A stretch of 45,871 bases of DNA from a beta proteobacterium AAP51 (GTDB taxonomy: Bacteria; Pseudomonadota; Gammaproteobacteria; Burkholderiales; Burkholderiaceae_C). The position numbers were made by a program, and so were the translations under genes. The DNA lies in contig LJHT01000007.1 in assembly GCA_001295905.1 (NCBI GenBank), forward strand, positions 1 to 45,871, given 5' to 3'. This document shows positions 42,814 through 45,871 of this stretch, piece after piece; the stretch's first letter is position 1; each line of letters opens with the position of its first letter. The notes beneath the pieces were generated by a model. The model searched no databases. It worked only from the letters and a program-made list of their open reading frames with translations, and was not told the origin of the DNA.

Positions 42814-44735
42814 GCCGCGTCCGCCAAGGCGGGGGCCTGCGGCAGGCGCTGCGCCAGCTGCTGCAGCTCGTCGGTGATCTGCTTCTGGCTCAGCAGGCTG
42901 AGGTCGATGAGCTCGCGCGCCTGGGCCACGGTGTAGGCCAGCTGCTCGTCGCTGCGCGCCCCGGCCTGGGCCAGGGCTTCGTCCAGGTGCTGCAGGCGCG
43001 CCAACAAGTGCTGGCTGCTGGTGTCGAACTGCGCCACCGCGCCGCCGAAGGCTTCGCCCAGGCTGGCCACGTCCACCGCGCTGGCGCTCAGCAGGGCGGC
43101 CATCTGCTCCAGGCGGGCGGTCTCGGCATCGGCCTTCTCGGTGAAGCGCGTGCCGGCTTCCTGCAGCCAGCGCGCGCTGGAAGCCACCAGCTCGTCCACC
43201 GCGGCCTTCTGCGCCGTGGCGGTGTGCTGCACCGTGCCCAGCAGGGTGTGCAGGGTGTCCAGCAGCTGCTGGCGCTCGGCCAGCAGGGCGGTGTCTTGCG
43301 CCAGGCTGGCGCTGAGCTGGCTGCGCAGCTGCGTCACCACCTCGGCCGCGGCGCGCGGGGCTTCACCGGCACTCGCCGCCAGGCGGGCCATTTCCTCGAT
43401 GGTGCGGCGCGCCTGGGCCTGGGCCTCGGCCTGCAGCTGCAGGCCGGTGGCGGCGAACTGGGCGCGGGTGTGTTCGGCCATCTGCGCCATCGCGGTGCTG
43501 AAGGCCGCCAGGCGGGCCTGTTCGTCGGCGGCCTGGCGGGCCTGCTGCTGGGCCAGCGTGGTGTCCAGGTGCTGCAGCAGGGCCTGGGTCTGGGCCTGCT
43601 GGCGCGCCACGCTGGTTTCCAGCGCCTGCAGCAGCGCCTGCGTGTGGGCTTGCGTGAGCGCCTGGGTCTGCGCGCCGCTGCTGGCCAGCCAGCCCTGGGC
43701 CTGCTGCTCGAAGCGCTGCGCCAGGCCTTCCAGCTGCTGCTGCACGGCGCTGGCGACGTGGCCGTGCAAGGCCGCGGTTTCACGCGTGATGCCGGCCATC
43801 GTGCCTTCCACCGTGGCCTGTACGGCGGGCTGCAGCGCGGCCAGGCTGTCGCTGGCCTGGCGAGCACCTTCGGCCAGGTGCTGCTGCAGGCTCTGGCCCA
43901 CCTGCGTGGCCATGGCCTGCACGCTGGCCAGCAGGGCGGGCAGCTGCTGGGCCTGAAGCTCGGCTTGCCGGGCTTGCTGTTCGGCCTGCCTGGCCTGCTG
44001 ATCGGCCTGGGCCTGCTGGTGGGCCAGAAACTGGGCCGTCAATTGGGCCGTCAATTGGGCCACCAGCTGGGCCTGCTGCTGCGCCAGCGCCTCGCGCTGC
44101 TGGTGGCTGCGCGTGTGGCCTTGCAGCGTGCTGCCGACGGCGGCCTCCAGCGCCTGCGCCACGCCGGCGCGGTGGCGCCGCGCCAGCGCCGACAGCAAAC
44201 CCAGCGCGGCCGAGGCCGCCACGCCCGCCACCGAGGTGCCGAAAGCCAGGCCCAGGCCGCGCACGGGGGCGGCCAGGCTGTCGCGCAGGGCCTGCACGTC
44301 GGTGGCGCTTTGCAGCGCCACGCCCGTGCCCTGCAGCGTGACCACCATGCCCAGGAAGGTGCCCAGCATGCCCAGCAGCACCAGCAGGCCGGCCAGGTAA
44401 GGCGTGAGCGCCAGCCCGGGCAGGCCGCCGCGTTCGTCCTGCACGCGCAGGCGCACGGCCGGGCGCAGCGTGGCGGGCACCTGGGCCAGCCATTCGGCCA
44501 GGGTGGACGGCAGAGCCTGGTCTTCAACCAACACCGCCAGCGCACGTTGCAGCCCCAGGCTGGCCTGGTGGAAGCGCCACAGCTCGCGCAGGCCGCCGGC
44601 ATAACAGCAGGCGATGAGCAGGGTGACGGCCAGGGCCAGCGGGTGGCCCGGGAGGTAGCCGGCGGCCACCCAGGCCACGGCAGCCGCACCGGCGGTGGCC
44701 GTGGCGGCGGCCACGAGATGGAAGAAGCGGGTCAT
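42810..44735 (-). CDS. MotA/ZorA-like protein with a long coiled-coil tail (DUF802)
   Basis: This 641-residue membrane protein has four hydrophobic helices (about 6-28, 32-48, 112-138, 162-184). The third and fourth resemble the channel-lining helices of MotA/TolQ/ExbB (GTFLGMVVTLQG and AFGTSVAGVAASAALGL). They are followed by about 430 residues of Gln/Ala/Glu-rich helix with strong coiled-coil character, including repeats of QQARQAE type, and a final LIDLSLLSQKQITDELQQL segment. The layout equals ZorA of Zorya defence: MotA core plus a very long cytoplasmic tail. It is annotated DUF802 in Burkholderiales; function unknown. It lies 10 bases after the DUF3348 gene and overlaps the MotB-like gene by 4 bases. 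Confidence 0.88.
   Translation of the reverse strand: MTRFFHLVAAATATAGAAAVAWVAAGYLPGHPLALAVTLLIACCYAGGLRELWRFHQASLGLQRALAVLVEDQALPSTLAEWLAQVPATLRPAVRLRVQDERGGLPGLALTPYLAGLLVLLGMLGTFLGMVVTLQGTGVALQSATDVQALRDSLAAPVRGLGLAFGTSVAGVAASAALGLLSALARRHRAGVAQALEAAVGSTLQGHTRSHQQREALAQQQAQLVAQLTAQLTAQFLAHQQAQADQQARQAEQQARQAELQAQQLPALLASVQAMATQVGQSLQQHLAEGARQASDSLAALQPAVQATVEGTMAGITRETAALHGHVASAVQQQLEGLAQRFEQQAQGWLASSGAQTQALTQAHTQALLQALETSVARQQAQTQALLQHLDTTLAQQQARQAADEQARLAAFSTAMAQMAEHTRAQFAATGLQLQAEAQAQARRTIEEMARLAASAGEAPRAAAEVVTQLRSQLSASLAQDTALLAERQQLLDTLHTLLGTVQHTATAQKAAVDELVASSARWLQEAGTRFTEKADAETARLEQMAALLSASAVDVASLGEAFGGAVAQFDTSSQHLLARLQHLDEALAQAGARSDEQLAYTVAQARELIDLSLLSQKQITDELQQLAQRLPQAPALADAA
44033..44056. 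repeat. Tandem 12-bp repeat inside the coiled-coil gene
   Basis: GGGCCGTCAATT occurs twice in tandem (44033-44044 and 44045-44056), coding part of the AQLTAQLTAQ stretch. The repeats keep the reading frame, so slippage would change tail length by four residues per unit. Confidence 0.6.
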
Positions 44736-44745
44736 GTGAGGAAAG

Positions 44746-45480
44746 TCATGCGCGGGTGTGCGCTTCGCGCAGCGCGTCGAGCAGGCCCCGTGCAGGCTGC
44801 AGGCGCAGTTCGAGGTCGGCCTGCAGCAGCGGCTGCAGCGTGTGGCGGAAGGCCGGCGTTTCGTCGGCCTGGCGCTGGTGGCTCAGGTGTCGAAGGAAAT
44901 GGGGCTCCACCAGCACCGTCAGCAAGGCGAGCTGGGCTTGTTCGCGCGCGGCCAGCACCTGGGCCAGGGCGGCGTCCAGCGCGGCCAGTTCACCCAGGTG
45001 GGGCAGCGCGGGCACGTTCGGCCCCGCCGTGGCCTGGCCCAGGCGCTGCAGCGCCGCCCGGGCCTGCGTGCGCAGCGCGCTGGCGGCGGCTTCGAAGGCC
45101 TGCTGCAGCTGGTGGCAGCAGCGGCGCCAGGGCAGGAAGCTGCCGTCGTGGGCGCGCTCGGCCTCGTCCAGGGCCTGGGCCAGCCGGTGCTGCATGCCGG
45201 CATGGACGCGGCTGAATTCGGTTTCCAGCGCCGCCCGCTCGCGGGCCACTTGCGCGCGCAGCGCCAAGCCGAGCGGCTGGGCGGCCGAAACAGGTGCAAC
45301 GCCCGCAGCGGCGGACTGCGCCAGCACCGTGGACAAGGCAATGGCCTCCTTCCACCCCAGCCAGCGCCCCAGGCCTTCGACGAACGCCGGCGCAGGCCGG
45401 GGCGCTGCGCCCCTGGGCCCCAGCAAAACCGGCAGGCCCGGGCCGGTGGGCCAGGTGTCCGCGGCGGGGCCGTCGTCCAT
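44746..45480 (-). CDS. DUF3348-domain protein
   Basis: This 244-residue, largely helical protein resembles DUF3348 of Burkholderiales, where it normally precedes the DUF802 motor gene. Visible segments are PAFVEGLGRWLGWKEAIALS, VARERAALETEFSRVHAGM, FLPWRRCCHQLQQAFEAAAS and TVLVEPHFLRHLSHQR. There is no signal peptide or membrane helix. The start at 45480 is chosen because AGAGG lies 6 bases upstream; in-frame ATGs at 45510 and 45636 would add only low-complexity sequence containing an 11-bp repeat. As first gene of the cassette it could encode a cytosolic regulator or assembly partner of the motor; function unknown. Confidence 0.82.
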   Translation of the reverse strand: MDDGPAADTWPTGPGLPVLLGPRGAAPRPAPAFVEGLGRWLGWKEAIALSTVLAQSAAAGVAPVSAAQPLGLALRAQVARERAALETEFSRVHAGMQHRLAQALDEAERAHDGSFLPWRRCCHQLQQAFEAAASALRTQARAALQRLGQATAGPNVPALPHLGELAALDAALAQVLAAREQAQLALLTVLVEPHFLRHLSHQRQADETPAFRHTLQPLLQADLELRLQPARGLLDALREAHTRA

Positions 45481-45819
45481 GGCAGCCTCTCGCACAAGCG
45501 TCGGGCCCATCGTTGGGTCAAGCGTCGGGACCCCCGTTCCAGGCTGCGCTGCGCCCGGGCCTTCTGCTCCTCGGCGCGTCTCCTTTCGGCCTGCCCTTTC
45601 GGCGCGGGGCAGGGCGTGGGTCAACTCGGGGTGCATGCAGACAGCGTTCGGCGAGGCGAAAAACCCAGCACTCTACACCGCAGGCCCGCCGGCCCGGCCC
45701 AGCGCGCAAGCGCCATGGCCGTGACGAAGGTGCCGCCCACGCAGGCGCGCATTGACGCACACTCGCGCCCGGAACCGGCGATTTCCCCAGCGCGCACCCC
45801 GCGGCCCTTCCCCACACCC
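45481..45819. other. Intergenic region, no gene supported
   Basis: This is the shared upstream region of the motor cassette and the plus-strand gene starting at 45820. It holds an 11-bp direct repeat (45495-45529), low-complexity Pro/Gly/Arg coding potential on both strands, and no clear promoter hexamers. The in-frame upstream extension of DUF3348 (45481-45636) is considered non-coding. Confidence 0.5.
45495..45529. repeat. 11-bp direct repeat upstream of the motor cassette
   Basis: CAAGCGTCGGG occurs at 45495-45505 and 45519-45529, a centre-to-centre distance of 24 bp, just upstream of the chosen DUF3348 start. It could be a regulatory site, or chance in GC-rich DNA. Confidence 0.35.
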
Positions 45820-45871
45820 ATGCAGTCCCCCCCGACCCCGCCCCCACCCGCCCGGCCCCTGGTGCTGGTAC
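45820..45871 (+). CDS. Possible start of a plus-strand gene, truncated by the window end
   Basis: ATG at 45820 opens a frame reading MQSPPTPPPPARPLVLV to the last base. A Pro-rich leader followed by a hydrophobic strand resembles the N-terminus of an alpha/beta protein (for example a dehydrogenase or response protein), but 17 codons cannot identify it. No ribosome-binding site stands out. Confidence 0.3.
   Translation, partial: MQSPPTPPPPARPLVLV

Noticed and set aside
42987..45215. Open plus-strand frame of 742 codons over the motor genes
   Set aside because: Its repeated Gly-Leu-Gln-His composition is the reverse reading of the Gln/Ala-rich coiled coil, not an independent gene.

Overview
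The window is about 70% GC with almost exclusively G/C third codon positions. It reads as chromosomal DNA of a betaproteobacterium, most likely order Burkholderiales (Comamonadaceae/Sphaerotilaceae-like). The pointers are a Bug-type (TctC) binding protein, a ProQ/FinO protein with a long basic Gly-rich tail, a dispersed GC-rich repeat of the Burkholderiales type, and the DUF3348/DUF802/OmpA/DUF2894 gene set. The taxonomic call is inference from protein style, not from a marker gene. No rRNA, tRNA, CRISPR array, transposase or phage gene was seen.

Layout. 1-636: tail of a ProQ/FinO RNA-binding protein. 656-3581: PhoD-type alkaline phosphatase and a divergent tricarboxylate-type binding protein; between them lie five TKTCGT-like hexamers at exact 11-bp spacing that look like a Pho box. 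3682-4545: a small cysteine-containing unknown and a convergent SnoaL-like (DUF1348) protein. 4565-11319 (minus strand): a nitrogen/carbon uptake block with a nitrate/cyanate-type ABC importer, cyanase (CynS) and a TRAP transporter, headed by an 8-8-8 inverted repeat upstream of a plausible promoter. 11565-14602: a membrane-tethered Ala-rich coiled-coil response regulator, then a PAS histidine kinase/LuxR-type regulator pair and a small membrane protein.

14846-26462 (plus strand): a nearly complete galactoside-to-central-metabolism locus. It has DgoD, DgoK and DgoA, a secreted GH35 beta-galactosidase, an SMP-30 lactonase, an AraFGH-like sugar ABC importer, an SDR dehydrogenase and a LysR regulator. 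Together these would release galactose outside, import it, oxidise it to galactonolactone, open the ring and run the De Ley-Doudoroff route to pyruvate and glyceraldehyde-3-phosphate. 26654-29378: a FIST sensor protein overlapping a PAS histidine kinase, closed by an intrinsic terminator. 29482-32127: acyl-CoA ligase and a BASS-type transporter. 32277-34315: a membrane-anchored tandem SagB-like nitroreductase and a tiny Cys-containing ORF.

34331-45480 (all minus strand) is the most unusual part. It carries DUF2062, an N-acetylmuramidase translationally overlapping a 1117-residue caspase/alpha-beta hydrolase fusion, an exported S9 peptidase, and a four-gene cassette (DUF3348, DUF802/MotA-like with a very long coiled-coil tail, MotB/OmpA-like with the proton-channel Asp, DUF2894). 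That cassette resembles the ZorAB motor of Zorya defence but has different partners. The caspase-lipase/muramidase pair and the four-gene motor are my best candidates for undescribed systems. A further plus-strand gene may begin at 45820 and leave the window.
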